From the NCBI GenBank assembly GCA_002077045.2, contig KZ111149.1, positions 912,247-976,246 on the forward strand: a stretch of 64,000 bases of DNA, given 5' to 3'. Each line of letters opens with the position of its first letter. Positions within the stretch are counted from its first letter, which is position 1. The notes beneath the pieces are model-generated. The model saw only the letters and a program-made list of their open reading frames with translations, was not told the origin of the DNA and did not search any database. Below are positions 29,993 through 41,318 of this stretch, piece by piece. The position numbers and the translations under genes were made by a program. Origin of the DNA: Rachicladosporium sp. CCFEE 5018 (taxonomy: Eukaryota; Ascomycota; Dothideomycetes; Cladosporiales; Cladosporiaceae).

Positions 29993-32576
29993 TCACTTGC
30001 CCATCATCGGACTCCCCGGCAGATCACTCACACTCCTCCCATGACCCGCGGCACGCCTTGGCGTCATACTTGGTGCAGCCGCCTGGCTCACCGCATCTCT
30101 GATGGCGACGCTCTCGGCTGTGCTAGGCCGGCGCACATCCGCTGTGCTTGGTAGTCTCGCCACTGGACCACCGGGTGCAGTGCGGGTTGACAGATTCGAC
30201 GTCGAGCCCATACCGGCGGGAATGTAGGTCACTGGCTTCGCGTTCTCTGTGACTGCTGGCAGTGAAGTGTTATTGGGACGTGAGGACGGGCGAGCCGGTG
30301 GGCCCATCTGGCCGCGAAGCGCGTGTATGGGAGGAGCGGTGGCTGAGTCGCTGCTGCTGATTGCGCGCTCGTCGCTGTCTGCGTGCGCACCATTACCGAG
30401 GAGGTTGTTCGTGGAAGCATTATTGCCGTTCAGCGACGGCATGTTCAGTGGATCTTCGAGGCGAGACTCCTCGGCTAGTGTTGCTTTCTCGGTCCAGCAG
30501 CCTTGCCAGCAGTGGCGCCAGTCCCCGACAAGGTAGTTGAAGAGCCAGCGCTCCATCTTCAGACATGGACCGATGCAGATGCTGAGGTTGTTGAGGTCCA
30601 TGCGGTTGCGCTCTTGGTGGGAAAGTAGAAGGCTGAGATGGCAGGTGATGGCAAAGAGGAGGTAGTAGTTGTAGGGTGGAAGGTCTGAGAGGGCGTCGCG
30701 GAGCTTCTGGGGCGCAGGTTGACCCATCAGCATGTAGTCTGGGTTGTCGTTCGCGATCTCGGCGCCGAGAGTGTTTTGTAGTTCTTGCGGGAAGATTTCG
30801 GTGGGTAGCTCGCGAAGCCAAGTCTTGAGCATGCTGCCGATTGTGTTTGGGTCGTAGAGTTCTTGTTCATCTAGGAGGTCGACATCGAGTTCTACTGAGT
30901 GATTAACAAAGTGATGTGGCCAAGTCTGGCAGGTACGCGTGACTTACCCTGATCGAAGCGGCGCTGCCAGTGCTTCACTTGCGGTCCGCTGCCAGGCACG
31001 CGATACAGACCCTCTGATTCGCAATTCGTATTGAGATAGCTGTCAATCCTGTCAGTGACGCTCGTTGGACAAAGTGATCATCAGTCAACTCACTCGATGC
31101 ACCTCCACGGCAGACTCGGCATCCAGTACTCAGTCTTGTCCTTCGAACTCTCAATCCTCTTACTGATGCGCGTCTTCCTCGTTTGCTCAAGCAAAGGCAA
31201 TGTTATCACCTTGATCTGATACTCCGAGTCGGGCACCTCCTTCTCGCCATTACTCGAGCTCCGCCCGATCTTGCCGAGCGACTTGACGCCAAAGTTTAGT
31301 CCTCGATTCACTCTGCCAAACATTGACTTGCTGCCTGACATGAAAGCATTCTTCTCCTTGGGCGGTCCGGCGATATGCGCTTGATATGCAAGATTTTCTT
31401 CACTGTCGTTATGCACTGGTCGCTCGGCGGACTTGCCACGCTTGTCTTTGTCTTTGCCCTTGCCTTTTAGCAAGTTCATGTCAGAGTTTTGCCAGTCGCT
31501 TGTCAGTGGTGCGGTTTTGGGTGGTTGGTCGTGCGTCGTTGTTGGTGGTGCCAAGCCCGTGGGTTTCGAAGATTTGGAACTCGAATCTCTGCGTAGTGAC
31601 TTCGTTCTTGCGAGAGGATTGCGAAATTGCTTCTCCTTTTTCCGTGATGACGTTGTGCTCTCCTCACTGTGGTGAGGTGTCGGCTGTGGTCTTCGCTCTG
31701 TGTTTGCTTCTGCTGGTGGTCTCCTGTCAGCTCGGACCCTCAAGCTGGCATCAACCAGTCCAAGAACACGTGACGATTATGAATAGGGGGAAGGTAGATG
31801 TCAATGGCATACAATGTGGCAAGCATTGTATGTCAGTGATGAGGAAGAAGTGTGAAGTCAAACAATCGCAACTCGAGCTCAAATGAGCTCCATCACATGC
31901 TCCGCCGCATGCATGCTGCCTGACGGAGCCCCGCCACCGGCATGAGCTCCGCCTGCAGCACTTCACTGACACGTGCATCAATAGCAAGCACTTACCTTCT
32001 GTGGACGACTTCGATCCATTCTCTCCACCGCCAACCAGTCGCAGCTCAGGCGTGCTCCCCGGCGCCTTCTTTAAGTGGTAGATCTTCGACATGCTCCCGC
32101 CCCCTGCTCTTGGGTCATCGTTCTCCTTCTCTTTCTTCGCCTGACCCTGCTCCCGCGCATCCACTGGCTCTTCCATAGCACCCTTGCTCAATCCACTCGA
32201 CGATCCTGGCCTGAACCTCTCGAGTATGCCCTGCGACGGCCTCTTCTTTAGCCCTGGCGATGTAGGCGGTGACGACGGTAGCGGCGGAAGCGACGTCAAC
32301 CCAATGCCTCCCTCTATCGACGATAGATCTATGCCTTCAAGCGCAATCGGGCTACTAACCGGTCGCTCGCTGATAGCATGAGGTTTCTCGAGAATTTCGG
32401 AGTCAATGGTGAGATCTCGTGGATTGGGATGTCGTGGCATATTGAAGCGGGAAACGGCAGCGCCCGAGACAGCCTGTTGCATCAAAGGAGGCAGCTTGGC
32501 GAAGAGGACCGCCGAAGCGGGTAGGGCGGTGGGTTTGGTCTCGCAGGCTGTGGGTACACGGGGGAGGGTTGCGCTG
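29993..32576 (-). CDS. Rho GTPase-activating protein (5' end not resolved)
   Basis: Exons read as 32576-31996, 31730-31094, 31039-30948 and 30894-29993. The protein has a Ser/Pro/Lys-rich disordered N-terminal half, then a RhoGAP domain: SLPWRCI-DYLNTN, the arginine-finger motif EGLYRVPGS, SMLKTWLRELPTEIFP and NRMDLNNLSICIGPCL, all in the right order; the domain is split by two short phased introns. A Ser/Thr/Pro-rich tail follows. RhoGAPs speed GTP hydrolysis by Rho/Cdc42 proteins that control polarity and wall growth. The 265-nt intron at 31731-31995 is unusually long and its acceptor (CGAG) is my least certain boundary. The first exon lies upstream of 32576; no in-frame ATG could be fixed. 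I cannot assign a yeast orthologue. Confidence 0.8.
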
Positions 32577-33545
32577 CTACATACACGAGGTGTCAGTGGT
32601 CCTGTCTTGCCTCATGTATGCGTACAGTCGTTTTGCGTGTGCTTGCCTCAGTCGGCTGTACGCGGTGTGGGAGATTGCGAGGACAATGGCCGATTGGGAG
32701 AACAAAGAATGCGTACCTTGGCTTTGCGCGTCGTTCCAGCAGGCCGGCAAGACTTGCTTGCAGTCAGGTCGTCGAATATGCTATTCTTGGTCGTCTACTT
32801 GGCCCACAGTAACGGGCAAGAGGTTGTATGTAGCACTGTCTGGAGCGTCGTTCAAGCCATGGTCGTAGTCTCGGGAGCGCAAGGGTTGTGTCTCGGGGGG
32901 CCAAGGGGACAATAATGGATTGTGGTGTCTCCTTGGGTGACTGCTAAACCTCGGGTTGACGAGTCAATTGGGTGGTACGCAGTTCTAAGGCTGTATATTC
33001 GACAAGTGCTCGTGTACGGTGGGGTGCAGTACGGTGTCGAGAGGTTAACGGTTTGAGACGGCAACGCTGCACGAAGCCCCGGCGAAGGTGGATCTCAAGT
33101 CTCACTCAGGCCCAACTCAGACGCCTCACGCGAGAACGCATACGAAGCCTTTCGAGTCAGTAATTTACATCGCAACTTCAAACTACATACATAACTGTCT
33201 ACGTCCAACTGCAAGCAGCTCGCTGCTCATTCTGCTGCTGTGCGACCTTGCAACGGTCATATTGACAGGGCTGCGTATATGTCCCTCGTCGTCCCACCTT
33301 CATGCAAGACATCCGCCTCCCCTGTCTTTTAGCGTGGCCCCCGCGCAAGGTACCAGATATACAGTTTGTTAGGCTGTCTCATCCCAGACCTGTATCACGT
33401 GAAGACAGGCTGAGCCCGACCACACTTCATCGACAATTCTGATGCCTGGCGACCAGGCTGCGCTTCGCAAGATGTCCTGGACGCTAAGCTCAGCAAATAC
33501 CAGCTAGGATCTCAAAGTCTACAAGACGACAACAACGAAGCCACG
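32577..33545. promoter_or_regulatory. Region between divergent RhoGAP and BET2 genes
   Basis: 969 nt. The left 300 nt probably contain one or two short 5' exons of the RhoGAP gene (minus strand; coding-like LQASLAGLLERRAKP frame near 32700-32750). The rest is the shared promoter area. No other gene seen. Confidence 0.45.
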
Positions 33546-34612
33546 ATGTCCCTCGCAGCCGGCCCAGGACGCGGCCGCAAGGCAGAGTCGAACGATCTCG
33601 AACTTGTAGTAGACAAGCACGTCGCCTACGTCCAGGCTCTAGACACCGTACGCCGACCCTGAAAGATCGTCGCAGCATTTCCACCGCTTCAGCATCGCGC
33701 TGACGACTCGCCCAGCGCCGCGATGAACTCGAATACCACCTGACCGAACACCTGCGCATCTCGGGGATTTATTGGGGTCTCGTAGCTTTGCATCTTCTCG
33801 GCCAGCCCGATGCCCTGCCACGCGACGGACTGATTGAATATGTACTGAGTTGCTGGTGCGAAAATGGCGGATTTGGCGCAGCACCAGGACATGATGCGCA
33901 TATCTTATACACTACGTCGGCTGTGCAGATCCTGGCTATGACTGATGGCTTCGCTGAGCTGGAGGCTAAGAATGCGAATGGGAAGAGGAAGATCGCAGAC
34001 TTTGTTGCGGGACTGCAGCAGACAGATGGCACATTTGCTGGCGACGAGTGGGGTGAACGAGACACCAGGTTCATGGCTTGCGCATTCATCACGCTGTCTC
34101 TCCTCGGCTACATGCCCGCGCAGCGGTCCAATGACAATCCAGTGGTAAACGTCGACGCCGCAGTCTCCCACATCCGCGCCTGCCAAAACTTCGACGGCGC
34201 CTTTGGCCTCACGCCCGGCGCCGAATCCCACTCCGGCCAAGTCTTCGCTTGCCTTGCCGCTCTCTCCATAGCCGACGCCTTAGACTCCTCCCTCCCGGCA
34301 CCCGCCAAAGACCGCCTTGGTGCCTGGCTCTCTGAACGTCAACAGCCCTCTGGAGGACTCAACGGCCGGCCGGAGAAGCTCGTGGATGTTTGTTACAGCT
34401 GGTGGGTCATGAGCAGCATGAGCATGATTGGAAGGCTGCACTGGATTGACCGGGAGAAGTTGGTAAGATTTATTCTGGAGTGTCAGGATCCGGATGAGGG
34501 GGGGATTGCGGATCGGCCGGGGGATATGGTGGATGTGTTTCATCTTTGCTTTGGGGTTGCGGGGTTAAGTTTGGTGAGGTATGAGGGGTTGGTGGAGGTT
34601 GATGCGGCGTAG
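33546..34612 (+). CDS. BET2: Rab geranylgeranyltransferase beta subunit
   Basis: A 332-aa protein from exon 1 (33546-33647) and exon 2 (33716-34612), 68-nt intron. Bet2 with the alpha subunit Bet4 prenylates the C-terminal cysteines of Rab GTPases in the cytosol. Prenyltransferase repeats are clear: HLRISGIYWGL near residue 45, GGFGAAPGHDAHILYT, NFDGAFG, GGLNGRPEKLVDVCYSWWV and DPDEGGIADRPGDMVDVFH. The zinc ligands Asp/Cys (in VDVCYSWW) and His (in DVFHLCFG) are present. RPGDMVDVFH separates it from farnesyltransferase and GGTase-I beta subunits. Length matches yeast Bet2 (325 aa). Confidence 0.95.
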
Positions 34613-35669
34613 TAAGTGATTGGGTCGGCCTAGAAAATGTGCCGCGAGGCTGACATCTTCCCAGCTGTATGCCAAAGCATATCGTAGACAGGGTACTAGG
34701 ACGTTGAACAGACACCGACCATGTTCTGGTCCCTCACGATACTCATGCGTCGTCAGCAGAGGACCGCACGTCCGATATGGTCGCGGTCGGTGAAACTATG
34801 ATGCAATGCATTGAGTTGCTTACTGTGGTCGATGATGAGTACCTCTCGCAATCTAATATCCCGAGTTGAGCACCGCCAATGAGACCGGGCTACAATGCGA
34901 GAGGAGAGGGATCTTGAGCCTTTCACAGAGCCCCTGGCGTTGCATTCGAGCTGCGTCGGGGATACTGTAGCTCATCACATTCGCCTGGCTGAGCTATGAG
35001 TGGTGGATGTGCGATTCTGGAGTGGCGTGGAAAGCACGATCAGGGGATGGACAAAGTGAGAAGGCGACAGTCCCTTCTTAGTGCATTCTGAATGTATCTG
35101 TGACTCGATCCAACATCGATCTCACCGTACATTCTCACATCACTCCCGCCCATCGCGTTCAAGTCGCGTCCGTTCGCCCCTCAGCTCACTATTTGTGCAC
35201 GTGAGCACGCGATATGGCTTGGCGGAGGTCCCGGCGGCGCACACGGCAGGTACACTTCTCGACCACAATTCCACCCTCGTCACTTCCACCCAGCACACTC
35301 ACAACGCAGCCTCGATTGTCACTGCCGCTACAATCACCGCCTGCCATCAAGAACAACAGCAACACCTTCCCAACAACCTCCGCTGCTATTCTGAGCGGAG
35401 GGCAAGGAGTGAGTCTCCCAACGCTGCTTGCCCACATCTCCCTCTCCTTCACGTTCTCAACTGCTTCAGAGCTGCTCGCTCCTCACTCACATTGGATCGT
35501 CCTTTTGGCTAACGCACTCGCCCAGCAATCAGCGTCGACGACCACGACACTGTCACTTCCACCACACTAATTGTAATCACGGCCATCACTGTCTCTCTCA
35601 CCGCCATTGTATTGGTCACCTGACCGAACGACGCAGCAGCACCTGCATACAACCATCAAAGCATCAATC
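34613..35669. other. Intergenic region upstream of the C2H2 gene
   Basis: 1057 nt. From about 35080 it is CA/CT-rich, typical of a promoter plus long 5' leader. Plus-strand frames here are Ser/His/Thr-rich by composition and not protein-like. No gene called. Confidence 0.45.
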
Positions 35670-37551
35670 ATGAACGGCGAGGACCATCTTATCGGCCATA
35701 ACGGGCCCAATATGCATGGCCCCGCCATCCCACTCAACTGCAACATCTGCCCGAAGAGGCCGACTTTTAGCGATGTCAGCCATTTACTCACGCATGTAGC
35801 CAGCAAGCAGCATCTCAGCAATCTGTTCAAGAAGAATGTCCAAGCGGCAGTCAACCCCAATGCCAAGAGGGAGCTCGAGCTGTACAACCAGTGGTATGCC
35901 AACTGGAACCTGGACGAGCTCATGCGTGATCGTATGAGCCAGAAGGAGAAGAAGGGTCGTGGCGGCGGAGGAGGGGGAGGGGGTGGTCGGCGTGGACCAA
36001 GTGAGCGATGACCTCGAACCTCAAGCGATGTAGCTTACCACTAATCCGCATCCAGTCCCGCAGCAGCCATCTGCCCGCAACACCCCGATGCCGCTGGCTA
36101 TGCCTCTGCCCAGGCGCGAGCCCAACCTCCGCAACACTCTGCTGGACCCTACCCTCGACCGCAGAATCAAGCTCGAGCCAATGTCTCGCCCGTCGACGCC
36201 CAGTCTCATGCCCGCACTCAACAATGCCGCGTTTCACCAAGGCGCATACGGTGCTGCATACCAGGGCTGGTCATCGACAGCATACGGCTACTCGCCCTCC
36301 GCGTATGGTGGCACCAACAGCTACATGACTGACGAGGACGAGGACAATGGCTCGTATGGTGGCTCTCAGCGCGTGCGACGTAATGTACGCGGCCGCTTCA
36401 GCGATGAGACCACCTCTTGGCAGGGATCATTCTTCGACGAAGAGGAGGAGGTCACTGCAGAGCTTCCTGGCAACGACAACAGTAAGCTCAAAGGAGAGAT
36501 CTGGCCGGGCATGGACTGGTTCGACTCCGCCACACCTGACATGCGCCGCAAGCGCAACCAGAAGAAGTCTGTCGACGTCGTCACAATGCTTGAGGCGATG
36601 AGTGGTATCATCGAGCCTGCGGAGATCATCTTTGATGCTGTTGGCACATTCAAGAGACAGCGTGTCATCACAGGCGAGCCGACGTCGGATAGCCCACTCG
36701 AGGGAGAGACCGAGCCTGAGCCCGACAGCCCGCAGTCCAAAAAGAGGCCCAAGACTCGGAAGCCACGCCAGTCCAGGCAGCCACTCGCGGAGCGGGATAT
36801 CAACGGCAGTCGCAAGCTCCGCGGCCGCCCTCAAGCCAAGCCTCAGCGCAACAGCCGTGCTAGTAGTCAGCTCCCATACTTCGATAGCAGCGATGATATG
36901 GACGACGAGATCACCTACCGCCAGCCTCGCCCTAAGCACACCCAGCGCAGGTCCGGGCTGAGCATCCACAACGACAACTCTGGGCCGGACATTGTGGTTG
37001 ACCATGCTGTTGCAATGAACTATCTCAACTCCAGCATGCTCGAGCCCTTCGCTCATCAGCAGGGCGGATCTCGCAGCGCACCACAGTCATTTGCACGCAG
37101 TGCCAGCGATGTGACGGGAGGCTACCGCTTCGCTCCGTCTGCTGCTCATCAGATGGGAGCTACCCAGGCCGGCTTCCGCTCCTCCAACAACCATGGTTTG
37201 CCGAGCCGGGACCTATCGGCGTTCGGTGCCCTCACTAACCACTCCATGTACCCATCCTCCAATCAGAGCTTCCCTGCCAGCAACGGCGTCATGCACACCT
37301 TCCAGCAGTACGGCACCTCGGCTACTCAGTCTGCGACTTCTCGCACCAACACGCAGGACAGCGGCATGTACTTGCAGAATTGGGAGTCGTTTGATGAGCA
37401 TCATGATCAAGAGATGGCGTTCGATGGTATGGATTTAGGCCTGCCAGCACAGAACACGGACAACACTGCCATGAATCCGCTGTTCTTCGGCGGCACTCCT
37501 CCACCACAGGAGGACGACGAGAGGACGGTGTCTGCGCCGAGCGAGAAGTGA
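35670..37551 (+). CDS. C2H2 (U1-like) zinc-finger protein, probable nuclear regulator
   Basis: A 608-aa protein: exon 1 35670-36000, 55-nt intron, exon 2 36056-37551. One zinc finger near residues 24-50 (CNICPKRPTFSDVSHLLTH, then SKQHL) is of the matrin/U1 type. A nine-glycine run lies just before the splice. Exon 2 is mostly disordered: a Tyr/Gly/Ser-rich part, an acidic EDEDNG patch, a conserved-looking block GEIWPGMDWFDSATPDMRRK and KKSVDVVTMLEAMSGIIEPA, basic KKRPKTRKPRQSRQ (nuclear-localisation type), and a Gln/Asn/Ser-rich tail. The DWFDSAT block looks like the functional core. Nuclear role inferred; family not recognised. Confidence 0.75.
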
Positions 37552-38951
37552 TCGAGCCTCTTCCTGTCGCATGAAAACATGTACCGATACTCTCGACGAC
37601 TGGAGCTCTCAGCGAGTGGCACACAAGCCACGCGCAATAAGCGCACATCATCTGCCTGACGTCTGGTCTTGCACCACACGATTACTCAGAGACCACGCTC
37701 GCTTCCCCTTCTTCCAAGCCCACAAAGGAACATAAACCAAAGTACCCACACCAACCACACACGATCACTTGCCACCCCCCTTACACGACATCGCTCACCT
37801 TGTTTCTGTTATCGCTGGCGATACCGCGCATGGCTTGGTCGACCTTTCCCGCGTGGCTCATGTCGATCGTCACATTCCCTACACACCGGCACTTCATGTC
37901 GCGCTGATACGACTTGCATGTCCAACGAGACAGGCATCTGATGGAATGTCTTACGCTTAGTGGCTAATGCTCGATGAAAGGGGAGATGTTTGCAGAAGAT
38001 GGGAGACGAATGGATGAAGAGGGATGTAGACACCCATGACGGAAAAGCATTGCTCTTGTGCAGAAGGCACGATCAAGATGAGGAATATGTGGATGCAGTG
38101 TAAGATAAGAAAGTTGTTGTATGATTTGAACGCTGGCTCCTCGATCGCACTTGGCTGTCTGCCTGCCTATGGTAAGCCCGATAGAAATGCTGACCACAGT
38201 ACTCGCCATGACTTGTCCAAGGCATCGAGCACATGCTAGCCACATACAAAGTCTACTGACCGCGTGTGTAGTACCCCAGGATCTCCCACGTCGGCGCCAG
38301 GCGGATGTTACACTGTCGCCGATGTCCGCCATCTGTCTGTCGTCTGATGCATCAAACTTTGTTCCCATTGTCTCAACATAGAGGATAGCAGCGATTGTAG
38401 TTCGTACCAACGATCGGTCTACTGCTCCCTCTGCCGTGAAAGCGCAGCGCAAGAACGGGCTGAGCAAGTCGATCATCGCCAGGGGTTCGATTTCTCCGAT
38501 GCTTTGGTTACGCGGGAGCACACTTCTGCGCAGTCGTGCGTAGCAGGGGTAAGTTTCGAATAGCTTAGTAGTGCGAATGTGCTGACCACTGCAAGCTCGT
38601 TGATATGCTCTCAGAGCTGGCCATGTGCCGATACATAGCGAACACTGCCACCTCGACCACTCACCGCGCTTTCCCACCAACGAATCGATTGTCGCTGACA
38701 GATCTTCCGCTGCGGAAAGAGATGCCATGTGCACTTGGCACGTGGAGCGCACATGGGTACATATATCTTGGAAAGCACCGTGGACCGGACAACAGAGATC
38801 TTTCTCGTTACTCTTCACCTTCAGCAGCAACCTCATCACTCTACCTCGCTTCGACATAACAAGCTCATCGCTCTCTCAGCTCTTCTCTCCAGCTATTCCT
38901 CCGCCAACAGCGATTGCTCTGCTCCCACAGTCCAACTTTACACCCACCACG
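37552..38951. other. Intergenic region with promoter of membrane-protein paralog
   Basis: 1400 nt. A 297-codon minus-strand frame (38857-37964) is open, but its residue composition (many Cys, Arg, Ser) and lack of any motif make a gene uncertain. The segment 38724-38769 is shared with the promoter of the paralog at 40387 (separate entry). Confidence 0.4.
38737..38756 (+). promoter_or_regulatory. Conserved upstream block of the 38952/40387 paralogs
   Basis: GGCACGTGGAGCGCACATGG here and the same 20 bases with one change (CACATG for CACGTG) at 40210-40229. Both lie 150-200 nt upstream of the start codons and are followed by an AT-rich TATAT stretch (candidate TATA box). The flanks are not conserved, so a retained regulatory site is likely; a conserved upstream reading frame is the alternative. 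Confidence 0.55.
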
Positions 38952-39806
38952 ATGCCCGGCGGCTTCTCCAGCTTCTTCAGCTCCATCTCCTCCTTCCGCC
39001 CCTCTACGCTGGTCTCCGCTCCAAAGCCGGCTTCTGCTCCCCGGCCAGGCGTCGCTCCAGCTTTCGTTCCGGGCAGCAACGGGGTGTACACTTCCAACGC
39101 CGCCACTGATGCCCTGCCTCCGGCGATCTTGAGATTTGGGGCTGGGGTGTGGGCATACATGCTGCCCATCTTCGGCGCTGTGGGGAGTATTGCTTTGGTT
39201 GTGGTCTACGTGGCCAGTGTGCTCGGCCTCTTCATCGCTGCAATCGCTGCGGCTGGAGTGACGGTCCATGGCCTCATCGCTATGACAGTCACGTTGCGGT
39301 ACTTGACTGGTTCGTCTCCACCCAAACCCCCGGGAAAACGCCTCGTGACACTAACGCGTAGAGCAGGCAATAAAACGCTGCTCGCTAAGCCCGTCGCGCG
39401 AGCCTTCGTCACCACCCACGTCATCATGAGCCTTGCGGGCGCAGGAGGCGTGTTGTATGCGCTCTACCACGCCATCGATCAGGGCTCCTACCTCACCCTC
39501 CTGCTGATCTCGACGCAAGCGATCATAGCTACCTGTCTCGCGGTCGCACTGATCAGCACTATGCTTACAACCTTGGTGGTTATGCTCGCTAGGCTACGAC
39601 GTTGCATCCGTAATTGGCAAGCTGGCGAGGGTGTCACGGATATTTCGAAGAGGACTCCTGGAGAAGCGGCGCCCGGAAAGGGACTAAAGGCAGCGATCAG
39701 GGAGGCTTGGAAGCAGGCGGATGAGGTGGTTGGGCATGTGGGGAAGTCTGGGGCTGAGCGGCCGCCGGTGTATAGTCTTGTGCCTGCGGAAGGGACGGCG
39801 GTGTAG
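38952..39806 (+). CDS. Four-helix membrane protein, phase-1-intron family, YTSNAATDALPP subtype (266 aa)
   Basis: The N-terminus is Ser/Pro-rich (MPGGFSSFFSSISSFRPS), followed by the block GVYTSNAATDALPPAILRFG, two hydrophobic segments, and RYLTG. A 54-nt intron (39310-39363) is predicted here from the paralog at 40387; its length is a multiple of three and free of stops, so retention would only insert 18 residues. Exon 2 gives a third helix with GVLYALYHAIDQGSYL and a fourth, then a polar tail ending SLVPAEGTAV. The paralog downstream shares the YTSNAATDALPP block and GVLYAL. Function unknown. Confidence 0.72.
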   Translation: MPGGFSSFFSSISSFRPSTLVSAPKPASAPRPGVAPAFVPGSNGVYTSNAATDALPPAILRFGAGVWAYMLPIFGAVGSIALVVVYVASVLGLFIAAIAAAGVTVHGLIAMTVTLRYLTGSSPPKPPGKRLVTLTRRAGNKTLLAKPVARAFVTTHVIMSLAGAGGVLYALYHAIDQGSYLTLLLISTQAIIATCLAVALISTMLTTLVVMLARLRRCIRNWQAGEGVTDISKRTPGEAAPGKGLKAAIREAWKQADEVVGHVGKSGAERPPVYSLVPAEGTAV

Positions 39807-40386
39807 AGGGCGAGCGTGATTAGGGCCTTGAACCAGGCAGGGAGAGAGAGTGGTAGGGAACTGTAGCTTACTCAAATGCAAGCGTCCCCACTTGAACATA
39901 TGTGGCAATATATTCTGTGTCTTCGCAGTGCCGTGTAGTTTGCCTCGCCCAGCAGAGCCAGCTCGGCGACTTGCGTCCACCATCTTCGCACCTCCCCTTG
40001 TCGCGCTCGCAGCGAAGGTCACTTTGACATTTGGAAGCGTACATATGCTGACCTCAAAGAAGGTAGAGATTGAATGGCCCATCTGACCATGTGCTGGCTC
40101 AGGGCGAACACTGTGCCACCTTCTACCGTGCGTTACCTTTCGCTCGCAACGAATCGCATACAGCTGGGCTGACTGATCCCATACCACTGCTGCATAGCCA
40201 TGTACCCCTGGCACATGGAGCGCACATGGCTATATCTCTCCCCTCTCCATCCTACTGCCAGCACTCTTTCCTTTACCACTTCTCTCAATGAGCCCTCGAA
40301 TATCTTCAACCGTTTCTCCGTCCTACGCAACAATACCAGCGAGGTCCTTCAGCCCAACAGCGACGCCCTCAACGATACGCTAAGCG
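39807..40386. other. Intergenic region between the two paralogs
   Basis: 580 nt including the promoter of the second paralog. Besides the conserved block at 40210-40229 nothing stands out. Confidence 0.4.
40210..40229 (+). promoter_or_regulatory. Conserved upstream block, second copy
   Basis: The partner of the block at 38737-38756: 19 of 20 bases identical, 157 nt before the ATG at 40387, followed by CTATATC. Confidence 0.55.
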
Positions 40387-41155
40387 ATGTCTGCCATAGC
40401 CGCCCTCATGGCAGCGAACAGCGCCAGCACCTCCTCCCACGAAGCCTACACTTCCAACGCCGCCACAGATGCCCTGCCCCCGGTAATCTTCAGCTTGCTC
40501 GCCGGCGTCTGGACATACCTGCTCCCCGTCTTCACCGCGCTAGGAACTATAACCTCCATTCTCCTCTGGATTCTCACCGTCTTCGCGCTGTTCGGCGCAG
40601 CGTATTTGGCGGCGGCGGGGACGCTGCACTATGTACTTGCGGTAACAGTGATGTCGTATCGAGTGAGAGGTAAGGCTGCTCTCCCAAACAGTCTTAGGCT
40701 GAACAGCTGCTGATGTGTGAAAAGGACGTCGCTTTCCAAAGGAGAGTTTGGAGCACTACGAGGTGCCAGGGTTTCTCATGTTCTTCGGCGGTATCTGCGG
40801 CGTCTTATACGCGCTGTGGCAGGCTGTGGAAGCTCCCTCGTATGGACAGCTGGTTGTCATCGCGAGCAAGGCGTTCTTGACGATCAGCCTGGTCGTAGCG
40901 CTGCCTTGGACGGCGATCATGGCGGCGTTGGCCGCGGGGAGTTTGGTGTCACGATGTGCTGGCTACCGCCCAGTGGGTCAGAGCGAGCGGGTGAGCCAGA
41001 AGGGGAGGAGGGAGGGTTGTGGGGAGGAGCAGTGGAAGGGTATGGGGGCGATCTTTGAGAGCGAGAGGAAGCCAATGGTGTCGAGTGAGGCCGCTCAGCC
41101 GGTGCTTGGACATCATAGTGTACCCTTACCTGGTGATCCGGGCTGGGGAGTGTAG
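40387..41155 (+). CDS. Four-helix membrane protein, phase-1-intron family, YTSNAATDALPP subtype (237 aa)
   Basis: Exon 1 40387-40669, 55-nt intron (40670-40724), exon 2 40725-41155. MSAIAALMAANSASTSSHEA precedes the YTSNAATDALPPVIF block; two hydrophobic segments follow, and the linker MSYRVR ends in a phase-1 split glycine. Exon 2 has GRRFPKESLEHYEVPG, a third helix with GVLYALWQAVEAPSYG, a fourth helix, and a Gly/Glu/Arg-rich tail. Here the intron must be removed, since it breaks the frame. It is clearly the tandem paralog of the 38952 gene. The gene converges on IES2. Confidence 0.74.
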
Positions 41156-41318
41156 AGGCGATGCGACATGGAGCAGCTTGAGGGTAGTCTGCCACCGCCA
41201 CTGCCACTGCGCATCGCTGAGCATTGCGTGGTGTTGGACCATCGTTTGAGCGGCTAGAAGGATTTCGTGGCTCGGTATCCCATAATGCTGGGCAATCTTA
41301 GTTGCAACTTCCAAGCGT

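Noticed and set aside
35970..35995. Poly-G run in the C2H2 gene as a sequencing artefact
   Set aside because: The run encodes glycines in frame, and the frame continues correctly through the splice, so it is probably real.
37964..38857. A 297-codon minus-strand frame upstream of the 38952 gene
   Set aside because: Long, but without recognisable domain, with many Cys/Arg and without clear helices. Left as unannotated rather than called.
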